Shown: positions 37,101 through 49,267, counted from the first letter of the stretch. The stretch: DNA of 64,000 nt from Phallus indusiatus (GCA_027605045.1 JAQFWX010000042.1:124001-188000); one strand, 5' to 3'. Notes: a model not told the origin generated them from the sequence alone. Numbers and translations: made by a program.

Positions 37101-40100
37101 GGGAACGTGGGAGAGAGCGTGAACGCGAACGAGAACAGCGAGAACGGGAGAGGGAGAGGGAGAGGGAACGTGAGAGGGATAGGGATAGGGAGTATTCGCG
37201 GTGGGAGACGAATCGGATTCCGTCTGGATCGCATGGTGGTGGTCCTCCCCCGCATGGTGGACATAATGGGACGCCTATTCCTCCGAATAGTAATATTCCT
37301 TCGTCGGTGTCTGGTCATCCTTCTCAGCAACCTCCTCCGCCTGGTGGGCCTGGGATTCCTCCTTATCGTGGTATGAGATCTCCTGAAGAGCTTTCTGGTG
37401 TGTAGTTTGTCTTTGTATATTTATTTTGTTTTTCGTATTAAACTTGTGTGTGTTTTAGGATATCCACCTCATTCTGCATCTGCGAATTCGTCTGGTGCTT
37501 CGGCTCCATTGCATGCTCCTCCTCCACCTTCAGGTCCTGGTGCCAGCTCCCGTCGGGAACGAAGCAATTCAACCGTTACCAATTCCGGTGTAATGTCAGG
37601 GCTCGGACTCGGACCTCCACCTGTTCGTACGCATTCTCCTGGTGCAGTTTCTCTTTCGGGAAGAAGTCATACTCCTATGCAAGTTGAATTGAGAGAACGA
37701 GAGTTACGCGAACGAGACAGAGAAAGGGAACGTGAACGTGAACGTGATAGGGAGAGAGATATGAGAGAGAGAGATGGTGATATTATGATGAGACATCCCT
37801 CCTCGTCGTCGTATCATCATACTTCACCGTATGCTGGTGGTGGTGGACCTCCACCTCCGCCTCCTTCCCACCATGTATCGAATCAACACCCACACGCTCA
37901 TCATTCGTCACATCCCCATCAGAGTCCATCGATGCATCATTCTCATCCTCATATTACTACTCATAGTCCGCATATTCAGTCTGGTGTGCCGCCTCCTCCA
38001 CCGCCGCCGCCGTCGGGACCGGGAGGATCTCCTACAGCTCCTACGCCAAGTTCTGCGCATGCACAGGTGTATCATGGATCATCTGGGTACGGATACGCGC
38101 CGCATGAAAGACATGAATCGTTGCCGCCTTCTTCGGGTGGACCGCCTCCGCTTCCTCCTCAACAGCAACAGCAGCAGCAACATCATCCGGGATCTGCTGG
38201 AGGACCTCAATCGTCCTCGAGACATGCGTGGGGGTGGGAGAGGGAGAGAGAACAACGTGATAGGGAGAGGGAGCGTGAACGTGATGTGAGAGATAAAGGA
38301 GGGCGGTATGATCGATATGAAGAGGAGGAAAGGGAGAGGAGGAGATGGATGGATGAACGCACGCGGGAACGTGAGATTGTTGAGCGTGGGAGGGAGAGAG
38401 ATAGGGATAGAGAGAGGGAGCGGGATGAGTGGCAGCAGCAACAGCAGCATCCTTCGCATCGGAGGATGAATCATTCGCTTGAGAGGGAGAGGGAGAGAGA
38501 ACGTGAGAGGGATGACAGGAAGTATGAGCATTCGTTTCCGCCGCAACATCATTCGGGAGTAGGAGGGGGAGTTCCATCTCAACAGCCTTTGCCACAGTCG
38601 TTACCCCCGCATAGAGGAACGAGTGCGACGCCTACGCCTCGTAGATCGACTGGAGGAGGATCAGGACCTGGTCTTTTGGAGATAGGATCGCTTCCGCCGC
38701 CGCCTCAGCCTTCGATTAGTTCGGTTGTTTCGGGGAATAATGTTGTTGTGCAAGCGCCGACTCCTGGGCCTGGTGTTATTACTGCTGGACCGACTCCGAC
38801 GCCTACGCCTGGACCTGGTATTAGAGGGAGAACATCGGCTAGTCCTGCTCCCAGTCTTGTGGATAAAGAGAATGGTGGTGCTATTGCTCCCAGGGAGAAG
38901 AGGAGAAGAGGAGGACGAGGTGCTGGTGCTGGTGGGAATAATGCGAATGGTGCTATTGTTGTGAAAGATGAAGATGGGGCGAGTACGGGTAGTGCGCCTG
39001 AAGCTGCACCGGCAAAAGGGAGGAGACGACGGGGTAACAATAACAACAATGGTGGTGTTGCTGGTACACCTAGCTCGAAAAAGAGAGGGGATAGAGATGC
39101 ACAGTCTTGGGGCGATGATCGTAAAAGTCCAAGTACGGGTCCTTCTTCCGGTGCGGCGTCGTCTTCTGGTAATAACAATAGTAATGCAGGTTCCGCGTCG
39201 TCTACTACTTCGTTACCTCCTCTGCGACCTGTGGATGAGGATTATGACGAAGGAGTTGATGCGTTGATTAAACTTCATCGGTCTGCGCCGGCGTTACCTC
39301 CTTCATCTGTTCCTCCACCTTCCAGCGGTGCGCCGCCGTCTTCGTCTGGTCCGAATCCGAATGCGACTTCAATGGGTCCACCTGCTACAACGACTACGCC
39401 ATATCACTCTTATCCGACGCATATGCATCCTTATCGTAATCAACCGCCTTCGCGTCCTTCTTCAAGAGCTTCAACTGGCCATCCTGCTGCAGGACCTGGT
39501 CCCGCGCCTTCTGCAGTCTCAAATGCACCACCTGTTATTACACCGACTGCGACGCCTACACTCAAGAGACAGCATAGCAATTCCGATATGGACGCTGACC
39601 CGATGATTCCTGGACCTAATGGTGGGAAGAGACCGAGAACAGACGAGGGGTTTGAGAGACGTGTTTCGAGTGGATCTGTACCTGGTGGTGGACGGTCCCC
39701 TCCTCGCGGAATTCCTCCGTCTGCGCACTATGGTGGTTCAGCACCAACCAATTCATCGTCGTCTGCACCTGTTTCGACAACGTCTCCGTCTAGTCAGATA
39801 CCTAACCAAGGTCCAAATCAGTATGGCGGACATCATTATTCGTCGAATGCTTATTCTCCACGAAACAGCACTAATCTGCCTCCTCATCCGCCTCCACCTC
39901 ATCCACATGCTCATTCTCATTCTCCAGTCTCGACAAGAGGTTCTAATGGATCTGGACAAGGCTCACCTGTCGATCGTGAACGCGATAGAGACCGCGGACG
40001 TGACAGTCGAAAACATTCACCGGTCGATCATCGTATTCTTTCTGGACCTGGTGGAAATTCTGCGTCTGCTTCTACGCCGGGTGGTGGTGGTGGACCATCT

Positions 40101-40676
40101 TCATCATCTGGTGCTGCTGCTGTACCTCCTAGGTCGGCTTCGTCTGCGTCGCCTGCTTCTCCACAAGGTGATCGGGAGAAGGATTTACGACTTCCTCCTA
40201 TTTCTGCTATTTCTCCCTCTAGGAGTGGTGGAGGATCACCCTCTGAAGAGCGCGAACGGGACCGTGATCGTGATAGGGAGCGAGACAGAGACCGAGGAAG
40301 GTGGGGATACTCATCTTATGGTGGCAGTGGTGGCAGTAGCGGTAATGGTGGACATTCACGAACCTATTCATCGTCGTCATATCCTCCCCAGTATGCGCAC
40401 CATCCTGGTTACGGCAACAAATCCGAAGACCGAGAACGTGATAAAGAGAGAGATAAGGATGATGATAAAGATCGGATGATGGTCGATTCGCATTCGAATT
40501 CGAATTCTGCATCTGTTTCCCCACCTCCGAGATCCCCGCAATCTTCTTTGAGGATGAACAAGTCTAATGTGAATGGAGATGTGTCCGGGGCTGGGGCTGT
40601 GCCAGGTCCTGGATCCGTTAATGAAAATGCTGCGGGTGTTAAAATGGAAGGTGAAGTTGATGGTGGTGAGAAGTAG
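34115..40676 (+). CDS. TPR co-repressor of the CYC8/SSN6 family
   Basis: Eight exons: 34115-34754, 34821-34957, 35015-35267, 35328-35407, 35459-35551, 35616-35772, 35829-37397, 37459-40676. Total 6,147 nt (2,048 aa), all junctions GT-AG and in phase. Residues 1-200 are Pro/Gly/His/Ser-rich. About residues 205-575 form a block of some ten TPR repeats (for example AWSALGHCY, LWYGIGILYDRYG, SWYLLGRAYMQGQKYNKAYEAY, WFDLGSLYESCNNQ), the hallmark of Cyc8/Ssn6. The remaining 1,470 residues are low complexity: Gly, Pro, Ser and His runs plus many Arg-Glu-Arg-Asp repeats. In yeast, Cyc8-Tup1 represses glucose-, hypoxia- and stress-regulated genes in the nucleus; the same role is inferred. The tail is much longer than in yeast (966 aa), as in other basidiomycetes. 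The long antisense and +1 frames at 36.6-40.5 kb are shadows of the repeats. Confidence 0.9.
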
Positions 40677-41935
40677 ACGTATCGGTGATGTTCGTCCTTG
40701 AGGTGCTTCAGCTGTGTCAAAATCTCTGCTCTTTTTTTTGTGCTTTCGTCTATAATTGAACATTTCTTTTTTTTTCTTTCTTTCTTCTACATATTATTTC
40801 TCTTCACTCCTCTAAATAATATATGTTATGACTTGCTCTATGACTCTATGATGCTCCATGACGTTTTCAAATTTTCTTTCTCATATTTTGCTCTCCATTA
40901 ATTATTATTTTTGTCTTTTTTGTGTTTATTTTAATTTTTTTTTCTTTTTTTTGTTTTCGTTGCATTTTTCCCGCTCTTCTTATTGTCTCATCTACTGTCT
41001 CGACTCCCCTCGTCAATACAAATGTTGTGTTTTTACTACTACATTTTCTGTTTCTATTTTTTGATACCCACACATCAATACAATATACAAAGTATTAGAA
41101 AATTTTACTCGAGTATACACTTGTTAAGCGCAAATTTGAAATTTATAATTGCTTTGAAGCGCTTCTCCGCATGCAGTGCCAGAGTGCTTCAGCCAAGCTT
41201 CAGCCCATCGAAGGCTGTCCGAGTTCTATGATCATTGTCGTCTGAAGACTCGGCGCTGATCCTGTCAGCCTTTTTACGTTACAGAACAGTTTCTCCCACT
41301 CATTCCCATCTTCCTTCGTTGAATTCTTATATACTCAAAAAAGACCAAAAAAAATTCAAAACGAAAACAAAAAACTTGTTTGCATGTAGGCGGCTCTTTT
41401 CTTTTCGGCTAGTTCCGAATTTGGATTATTCACACGCTTTAAGCTTTGCCTTTAGGCTTTAAACTACACACAACAATCCCCCCCGTCCCCGTCCCCTGCG
41501 ATAACTTCAAGCCTACTAAGGTTACGCCTCACGCTCATTTTCTTCCCCTCACCTACTCCTTTATATCACACAGTCATTTATTTCGTCGAAGAAAAAATCC
41601 ATTTTTGCGCGGATTTTTATAGACGAGTTGAGACTTTGAAAAACCATCAATTCTGGCAGCTCAGTTGACGAAGACGGTCCCGCCGGAGCTTTAGACAATC
41701 CTTTATCTTCTTCAACGACGACGATCTATCAAGCTTCGATTATTTTATTTTTCAAGACACACTCTTTTTTCCCGAGCTCTATACCTCGGTTTTGGCTCTA
41801 CAAACGACTTCCCCAATAGAACAACATCACCTATCGTTGTGGACGCCCAATAGCGTGGCCTTCTCATAATCTCCTAGAATACCACCCAATACCACACATA
41901 CATATCATCAATCAAGTCGTCCTGTCGCGTTATCA
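40677..41935. other. 3' UTR of CYC8 and promoter/5' UTR of ERF4
   Basis: T-rich sequence after the CYC8 stop, then CT-rich tracts and C runs up to the ERF4 start. Short frames inside are low complexity. No gene seen. Confidence 0.5.
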
Positions 41936-44012
41936 ATGTCGATTCTGACGCCAACTCTCCCACACGCACTTTCTGTCCCAATGTCTGTGACCAAATTTTC
42001 TTCGACTTCTTCTGATGGATCTCCTGATGGGGAAGGAATTGTCTCTTCACTGTCGACTTCGTACAGTATGGCTTCTGCTCTCACTACTACAGCCACGGAC
42101 ACCTCCACTGTACACTCACTTTACCCGCATTTCCACGAGCATGGAGATATAAAAGACCTGGATTTAGGCCAGGTTTCGCAAGTGGAAGAAGGTTATGGTG
42201 GTGGGAGAAGTGATGATGGTGGTAGTGGTAGTGGTGAGAACGAAGAGTCGATGCAGATTAAAACGACGTCAAATGAAAACCTCATTTCAACCGCGAGCTC
42301 GAATGTCGTTGGTGCGGCGGCTTCCGGCACGAGACCGAACCGTGTGGACCAGCTTGGACAAACCCAATACAAGAGCGAGGACTTGACGTTTACCTCTTCG
42401 TCTGACTCTTTCAAGCAGCACGCTCAGTCGCAGATTATGGACTTTACTGCGAAATCGGCGTCGTCGCTTCATAATGTTCCACATACGCCGACATCTACGT
42501 CCGCGTCTGTGTCTATACCTTTACCAATGCCCAGTCCAAAATCTGACGTAGAAGGCAGTAGTTTGAATGCGAGAAGTACGACTGCGAAACAGCAGCATCG
42601 GAAATCGTTGTCTGTGGGCGGTGTAATTTCGTCTATCACACTGTCGACGTCAAGTCATACCGCTCCTACTGCTACACAAACACAACACCGCCCATTTGCT
42701 GGTTCAGTCCAGTTGAAGGGAAGACCCGGTCCCGTGGATACATTATTGGACGAAAAGGAAAGAAGCTCGGTTTCGAAAAGCACACCTTCAGTTCCCTATC
42801 AAAATACATCAACACCACAACGACCACAGGAGTTATTAGTGAATACCCCACCAGAGATGTTACCACCTAGTCCACCTTTAACAAATGACGAGCTCGAGAT
42901 GGATGAGGACGATCTGTCGTTGCAGAGAGGTCGTAATCATGACGATGAAGATGCTGATGCTGATATTGATACGGAAGGACATACTCGATCTCAGTCACAA
43001 TCGCAGACTGATACTAGCGATGCACAAGATGAAGATGATGATGGAGACGTTGATGGAGTGAACCCCCAAGTCGAAGCGGATATTGCGCATGGATGGCAAG
43101 CACCTGATTCAAAACTCGAGACTACGCCTGGTACACCTGTATTACCCAGCCAAAGTCCTTCGACGACTTCATTGCCATTACCTGCATCGTCGCGACCTGT
43201 TCAAGCGACGAGTCTTACCTCTGCGTTATCAAAATCAGCAGCTCTTTCGCCGACTTCGCCTGACGACCCGCTTTCACCTTCCTCGCCGCTGCCGTCGTCG
43301 TCGTCGTTGAAGTCACCGCTGAGAGTTAAAATCTCACCTCTCGATATCGATTTGGAGAAAGGCGATCAAGCAGACCATGTTGAAGATGCAAGCGCGAAAC
43401 GACGCGCGTCGATTGAGGCTGATGCAGAGCCATTAGGCGTAACCAAAACGTTTGAAGTCATTCGCTCTCCAAAACGCTTTTCATCGCCTCGGCCGCCGAG
43501 ATCGTCATATTACATGGGTCCACCATCAGGACCGACTGCATTCGGATCTGCACCGGCAGGTCAGATAGGTCTACATCATCCGCGGGAGATTGTTCGCGTC
43601 GAGCGTGATTACGACCACGGCGAGCTCGTCCAGTTTTCGTCTGCCTACCCACTCGAGTTTGAAGGTCGCATAACACCGACACAGTTTCTCGAAACCATCA
43701 ATGCCATCAACGAGCATCTTATTCGCGCGCATTCTCTATCTGGAGCTTTCTTTTTCAATATATTAGCTATATTGACACTTTGGATATCTCCGTTTTTTGT
43801 GGAGAGCACGTATAAGAAGGAAATGCGCAATTTGCAGGTGTTGGTGGATGCGCTGAATGCTGAGTTGTATAATCCGAGAGGGTTGAATATTCTTTGGCCT
43901 AGGAGGAATGCGTTCTTATTTGTAAGTTTTCTTTTCTCGCTGAGCTTTGTTGTGTTCTAATGCATCTTCTCTTTCTTCGGGGTAGTTGGAGATCGAATAC
44001 TATGTGAGTTGA
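41936..44012 (+). CDS. ERF4/Golgin-A7 family protein, Ras palmitoylation subunit
   Basis: Exon 1 is 41936-43921 (662 codons). After a 64-bp GT-AG intron, exon 2 from 43986 reads LEIEYY and stops at 44010-44012, giving 670 aa. A further intron 44004-44064 would make the protein end exactly at LEIEYY; both ends are possible. About the first 540 residues are Ser/Thr/Asp-rich and probably disordered. The conserved domain is the last 125 residues: IVRVERDYDHGELVQFS, FEGRITPTQFLETINAIN, a hydrophobic ISPFFVE segment and ELYNPRGLNILWPRRNAFLF. By family knowledge Erf4 stabilises the DHHC enzyme Erf2, which palmitoylates Ras at the ER/Golgi. The long N-terminal extension is usual in basidiomycetes. 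It lies downstream of and parallel to CYC8. Confidence 0.88.
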
Positions 44013-44992
44013 CTGTTGGCATCTAGTATGACGATACGGCTGACGCCCATATTTCCTCTCGTAGTGATACCATATGAAGTCATTAGACATTCATGTCCAT
44101 CTTATATCCAACATCGGATACCCTTTATATCCAGCATTCATTTCACCTTTTACCCACAATCCTCCCATCGTGCCATTCGTATGCGCCCCCAACAACCTCT
44201 TACCCACTTTTATTACCCAACCTTTCGTTCGGAAGCATGTAGAAACTACCTATATCATTTTTCTTTTTCTCTGGATTTTATATTTCCTAGCTTGTATTAT
44301 TCTTGAATCTCATTTTCGTTACTAATCTTTTCCTATTCGCTGAAATATCACCCAGCAATCTTCGACCCCTATTGCAGACTTCTTATCTACCACTAGTTTC
44401 ATTTTCCACTCGACATCCTGATGTATCTTTTTTCTTTCTTTTCTTTTTCAAGTTTCCCTTTCCTCTCTTAGCTTCCTGCTAATCATTCTTTGGAGTTTTA
44501 TAATTGGATTCAGAATGGTGACAAATCGTCGCTTTTTTTTTCGTTCTTCTTGGAAGGTTGATTCCTTTTAATCTTAAGGTAGTCATTCCTTTTTTTTCGA
44601 ATACATAGACTCAATTTTGTATTCATTTGAGTATGACCTTGAAGGTCCGAGGACTGTTAGAACACTACGCTGAGCGCGTATGCGTGACGTGATCAGAAAG
44701 CCTTTCTCTTCCTTTCTATCATTCGGGCGTTCTGCTTCATGGCACACCTTGGTCTATTTTCGTCGTACACATTCAGCTCTCTTCCTTCGTAAATGAATAA
44801 TGTTAACCCGCGAGATACAAACCACCGAGGTCATGAACCGTTCGTCAGAACAGCTTAAGTAGAACAGAACCTGCCTCGAAAACTTCAGATTTTTAGGGTG
44901 AAAACAATACGGTTTGATAGTCACGAATCCAGGTTGAAGTCTTACGGAGATCCGAGGCGGGTAGCAGGACCTACTACATAGTGCACGGGCTT
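44013..44992. other. 3' flank of ERF4, no gene seen
   Basis: T-rich sequence with short frames lacking any recognisable domain. The right edge is the target site of the CACTA-like element. Confidence 0.5.
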
Positions 44993-46152
44993 CACTGTGG
45001 AAAATATTGCCACTGAATACCACTGATACCCAGTGGTGACCCAGTGGATACGCACGGTGAATTCCAGTGGTTTGTCAGTGGTCTGACCACTGAAAATCAG
45101 CGGTATTTCCGCCGTTTCCGTGGTAAAAACCACTGAAGTTCAGTGGTGTTCAGTGGCATTTTCCACTGAAAGTTAAGTGATAAGTCCCTATGGACACTTC
45201 CACGACCCGTGCATTTATTTTTCATTCGTTTTTCCTTGTTATTTATTTATTATTATGTAAACCCATGTTTTATTTGTAATAAATTTATGTATTTATATAC
45301 ACAAAAAAGACTTATACTAATGACTACAGCTGAAATGTTGCTTACCTCCCGACTGCGCCCAGGTCCCTGTCCTCTTGCTCCCACTCTGCCCCATACTTCA
45401 AGTCCCGTAAAGCGCGCCACGCGAGTAAGGAAGTATTCTTCGCCTGCGGACGTTATTCATAATAAATAATGCGCGACATGAGCTGTATCTGACTTACTTT
45501 ATATGCTGGGCTAGCGTTGTGCCACGCGTCATGACAGACTGGACGATGCGACAGGGCGTGGACGGTGGATGACAGTGGGATGAATAACGGCGGAATGGGA
45601 TAGCGGCGTGGATGGCAGCGCGAACGGTGGTGTGGACAGTGAATGGTGGTGCAGATGGTGGTGGGATGATGGGAGGGTGGGATGGGGCGAGAAAAATTGA
45701 AGTGAGGCTTAAAAACGTTGATACGCGCATACAATCACTTTTCAACTCCGATTCAAACACAGCGAATTACGCGCCACGCGTCACATCACGTGCTATGTAT
45801 ACTAAGTAACTTAACAAAAAAAAACTTTTTTCATTAAAAAATAATTAATTAATTACAGGCTGGTAGGCTAAGCATGTTGTTGTATTTCAGTGGTATAGAA
45901 CCAATGCATATTGTCACCCACTGACCCACCACTGGCCCACCACTGAAATTCAGTGGCATCATTACCACTCAATCACCACTGCATCTCGAGGTCAGTGGTA
46001 ATGAACCACTGACTTCCCACTGACCACTGACTGGCCACTGAATTACCACTGATTATCAGCGGGTATGACCACTAACCGACCACTGAATAATGTCACTCAG
46101 TGGTCATACCCACTGAATACCACTTACCTCAGTGGCAGCTTTTTCCACAGTG
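44993..46152. mobile_element. Non-autonomous CACTA-like DNA transposon, 1,160 bp
   Basis: The left end reads CACTGTGGAAAA-(4 nt)-GCCACTGA and the right end is its inverted match, CACTGTGGAAAAAGCTGCCACTGA when reverse-complemented. The element is bordered on both sides by CTT, the 3-bp target duplication typical of CACTA (EnSpm/CMC) elements. The outer 150-250 bp of each end hold dozens of CCACTGA / TCAGTGG words in both orientations, the subterminal repeat pattern of this superfamily. The centre (about 45210-45880) is AT-rich with no transposase, so the copy depends on another element. It lies 289 bp upstream of the P450 start codon. Confidence 0.82.
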
Positions 46153-46440
46153 CTTGTTGCTCGGATTAATTATCAATATTCCGAGGGTCACGCGCTCCAA
46201 ACTGTATGGGTTTCTAAATTCTACGGTCTGAGACCGACTTTATATGATACTATAGCCACGGCGTTTTATCCTTTACTCAACATCCAACGTTCATGTCATC
46301 TTACATCTGGCAACTTTCTACACCGGTACCTCCAAGAACAGCCTTGCTTGTAGATCTCGCAAGTGCCATAGTAAGTTGTTTTCAAAAATTCTCTATAGAA
46401 AATTTTCACCGCGTTCATCATGAAATTTGAAATATTGCGC

Positions 46441-48531
46441 ATGCCTGGTTTCGAAAATATGAACCGGAAGATGTAACGAGCTGTCTCATTCGTCTCGCTG
46501 TCTTTGCGATTACACCTAGCGTCACGGTGCTGACGATTCTTCCATCACCTTTGGTGAACATACCCTTGCACTTGACGTTCTTCGTGTGTTTTGTGTTGAG
46601 CTCGATCGTGCTGTATCGTGTTTCGCCGTTTCACCCTTTGGCGAAATATCCGGGACCGGTCGTATGCAAGATTTCGAATATCTGGTTGGCCCGGTCTTCG
46701 TACAAAGGAGATATACATATATATATTGATAAGCTTCATAAGAAGTACGGTCCTGTCATTCGAGTTGGTGAGAGTTTATTTTTGTGTAATCCACAATTTC
46801 TTTTCGCTCAACACCTTCATAGGACCGAACGTCTTGTCCGTAATCGAACCGAAACTTTTTCCAGATATTTTGGGTCAACCGGGCATGCCTAAAGGACCGG
46901 GTACGGCCCATTTGCAATGGTTTTTTATTCTTTCTTAGTTTTACTAACCAATTCACGTTACCAGTTTGGGAAGGAAAAGTGTACCTTACAAAGAAATCGT
47001 CCCAAACCCCTAGTCTGATACGTGTTCGCGACACTGATATTCACGCACGCCTCCGTAAACAGTGGAATAGGGCATTTGGGCCCGGACCCTTGAAAGATTA
47101 CGAAGAGTCACTTATTGCTAGGGGTACTGAATTAGTGGAACATTTGAAAGACCTTTGTCTCAACTCGATGCATGAATTTGGGCATACGGATCTCGCACAT
47201 TTTATCAATTGCTGGAGGTCTGTTTTGATCTATTTCTTGCTACCTGGGCGAATATTTATATGGTTTTTCTTTTGCCCACTTCTGGTAGTTTTGACTTTAT
47301 GGGCGATATAGCGTGAGTGCCTCGACTTTTTTTATTATACTAGGTTCTTTATAATATCGTAGTTTTGGAGAAAGCTTTGGTTTAATGCAAAATGGCGACA
47401 AAGAAGGGCTTATACATGGTTTGAAAGCTTCACACGAGTCAGTTTTCGTTGACCACTTTTCGCTTCTCGACTACAATTATTGATTATGGATCGAAACAGA
47501 TCGTTTGCAATCACGCAAATGATTCCTTGGGCCAATACGTTTGTCCGGTCCATCCCTTTCTGGAGCAAAAATCTGGATGCGTTTGCCAAATTTGCGGTTA
47601 AACAAGCGCAACAACGGGTTGCGAAGGTGGCCGCAAAAAGAGATTTATTCTATCACTTGGTATTTAACATACCTTCCTTTCTTTTTTTCTTTCTCGGAAG
47701 CTAATTTGAGACAATGCAAGGCTGCCAGTATGAACCTCGATGACGACAAACCGCCAACACAGGTTGTCGTCTCGAATGTGGGTCTTGTTATAGTCGCCGG
47801 TTCTGATACAACATCGACAGTACTTGCTGGGATCATGTATAATCTAATCAAGTACCCTGATTACTTCCGACGTTTGCGAGCAGAGTTAGACAAAACTTTT
47901 CCACCATCGGAGTACGCTTCTATACAACTGGATTTACTGGCAGATCTACAATTATTAAGTGCAATCATGTTCGTATTTTTTTCTTTATTATTGGCCCGTA
48001 TTTTGAATATTGACAAACGGTGCCCAGCAATGAAGTTTTGCGTTTACACCCACCAGTTTTGACAAGTTCACAAAGAGCTCCAGCTAAGAACAGCGGGGGA
48101 AAGATGATGGGAGACATGTATGGCATGATTAAACGAAATTATGATTCGTTCAGCTACTAAACCCAGCATTTAATTACAGGTTCATTCAAGAAGGAACTGC
48201 AATATTCGTACCACCATATCCCTTGCATCACGATCCTCGCTACTTTTACCCGAAACCAGACGAATTTTGGCCTGAGCGATGGTACACCAAACGTGAAGAT
48301 ATAGTATTGAATCGTTTGGCGTATATCCCTTTCTCTATGGGACCAGCAAATTGTATTGGCAAATCACTTGCTCTCTCGGAATTGAGGTACATCACTGCTA
48401 TGCTGGTCTACAATTTCGACTTCTGGTTTGAAGACGGGTATAATCCGGCGCAATGGGAGCAAGATCTTTTGGACCAGGTTCTTCTCACGACGGGGCAGCT
48501 ACCGGTAAAAATGAAGCTAAGAAATATTTGA
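46441..48531 (+). CDS. Cytochrome P450 monooxygenase
   Basis: Ten exons: 46441-46472, 46520-46767, 46823-46900, 46965-47217, 47289-47312, 47363-47437, 47500-47659, 47721-47968, 48028-48117, 48180-48531. Total 1,560 nt (519 aa), the usual size, with all junctions in phase. An N-terminal membrane anchor is followed by the Pro hinge HPLAKYPGPV. The I-helix is AGSDTTST, the K-helix EVLR (in NEVLRLHPP) and the PERF motif appears as PERW. The haem loop FSMGPANCIGKSLA has its Cys ligand near residue 461, so all catalytic landmarks are intact. The first exon is only 32 nt and was chosen because it alone supplies an in-frame ATG; a second ATG at 46459 is equally possible. The gene is probably ER-bound and oxidises a small molecule, substrate unknown. 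A dead relative lies at 1.0-2.3 kb, and a CACTA-like element sits in the presumed promoter. Confidence 0.9.
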
Positions 48532-48753
48532 TTGTTCCGTCTCAAGTTATTTATGGAGGATGTTTATTATTTCATGTAACTGTATTTACTCGATTTTGAT
48601 TATGTTCGTCAATGAATTCTAATACACTCGCGATGTTTAGGTTTGAGTTCAAAGTGCATGCTATGTCGTTCACGACCTTTTAAGATTTAAGTTTTGATGA
48701 CTGGACAACTCGGAGCTTTAGCCGCCATTTAGACGGGAAACCCCAGATGCGTA

Positions 48754-49186
48754 CAGTGTGACCCACTTAAAACCGACCACTCCGACGCCTCAAAGCGCGA
48801 ATTTTTATCACGCGTCACAGCCACAACCTTGTCCAAATTAAATTATCAATTTTAACTACTATTTAGAGGAGGACCAATGTTATCTCGTTACTTTTTGAAA
48901 AATATTACTTTTTTTTAGGGAACCACCCCCAAAACTGGACTTTGGGCGTCAAACGTGCGCTTATTCGTTAGCCGAGGTTAACCGATGATTACTCAGCTTT
49001 TCTGGTGTCGCTTTTCTTCACCTGATACAGTTTTTTCTCTGAATCCGCTTGTTTTTTATCAAATCAAGATGGATTCTCTAACATCCCCAAGTTCATCATC
49101 AAATTGGGCCCACAGCGGCGGTGAGATCGGTACTTTTGAACAGCAAATTCAGCCTGTTTCGCATTCAAACCATATCTAGAGAGTCA
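48754..49186 (-). mobile_element. Left end of a Tc1/mariner (IS630-like) element that hosts the MULE
   Basis: The sequence TA followed by CAGTGTGACCCACTTAAAAC at 48752 onward looks like a TA target site plus the terminal inverted repeat of a Tc1/mariner element. The transposase C-terminal exon lies 310 bp inward on the minus strand. The rest of this element resumes at 63160 after the inserted MULE and runs out of the window, so the other terminus could not be compared. Confidence 0.5.
49064..49175 (-). CDS. Last exon of the IS630/Tc1-mariner-type DDE transposase, separated by the MULE
   Basis: On the minus strand the exon completes the Arg codon left by the exon at 63198-63327, then reads YGLNAKQAEFAVQKYRSHRR and continues 17 residues to a stop at 49066-49064. 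This is the usual C-terminus of this fungal transposase family (a GL-x-x-KQAEFAV-KY-SHRR block follows the AYR at the end of the previous exon). The acceptor CTCTAG directly precedes it. Without the 14-kb insertion the intron joining the two exons would be 49 bp. Confidence 0.8.
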
Positions 49187-49196
49187 TTGAAAGATC
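49187..49196. repeat. 10-bp target site duplication, left copy
   Basis: TTGAAAGATC, identical to 63160-63169 at the other side of the MULE. A 9-11 bp duplication is standard for Mutator-like elements. Confidence 0.85.
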
Positions 49197-49210
49197 CAAA
49201 ATATAATATT

Positions 49211-49267
49211 GTCACACGACTGTCCGTAACTGTCACACGACTGTCCGTAACTGTCACGCGACTGTCC
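49211..49267 (+). repeat. Left terminal 21-bp repeats of the MULE
   Basis: 2.7 tandem copies of a 21-bp unit beginning GTCACACGACTGTCCG. The same unit occurs inverted at the right end. Confidence 0.85.

Noticed and set aside
36608..37330. 240-codon minus-strand Arg-rich ORF
   Set aside because: It is the antisense shadow of the CYC8 repeat codons (for example CGG/GAG runs) and has no domain.
39619..40479. 286-codon + strand ORF in another frame of CYC8
   Set aside because: It overlaps the main reading frame entirely and is low-complexity frame-shifted sequence of the CYC8 tail.
45000..46150. Regularly repeated CCACTGA words as a CRISPR-like array
   Set aside because: The words occur in both orientations with irregular spacing and sit at transposon ends; the genome is eukaryotic.
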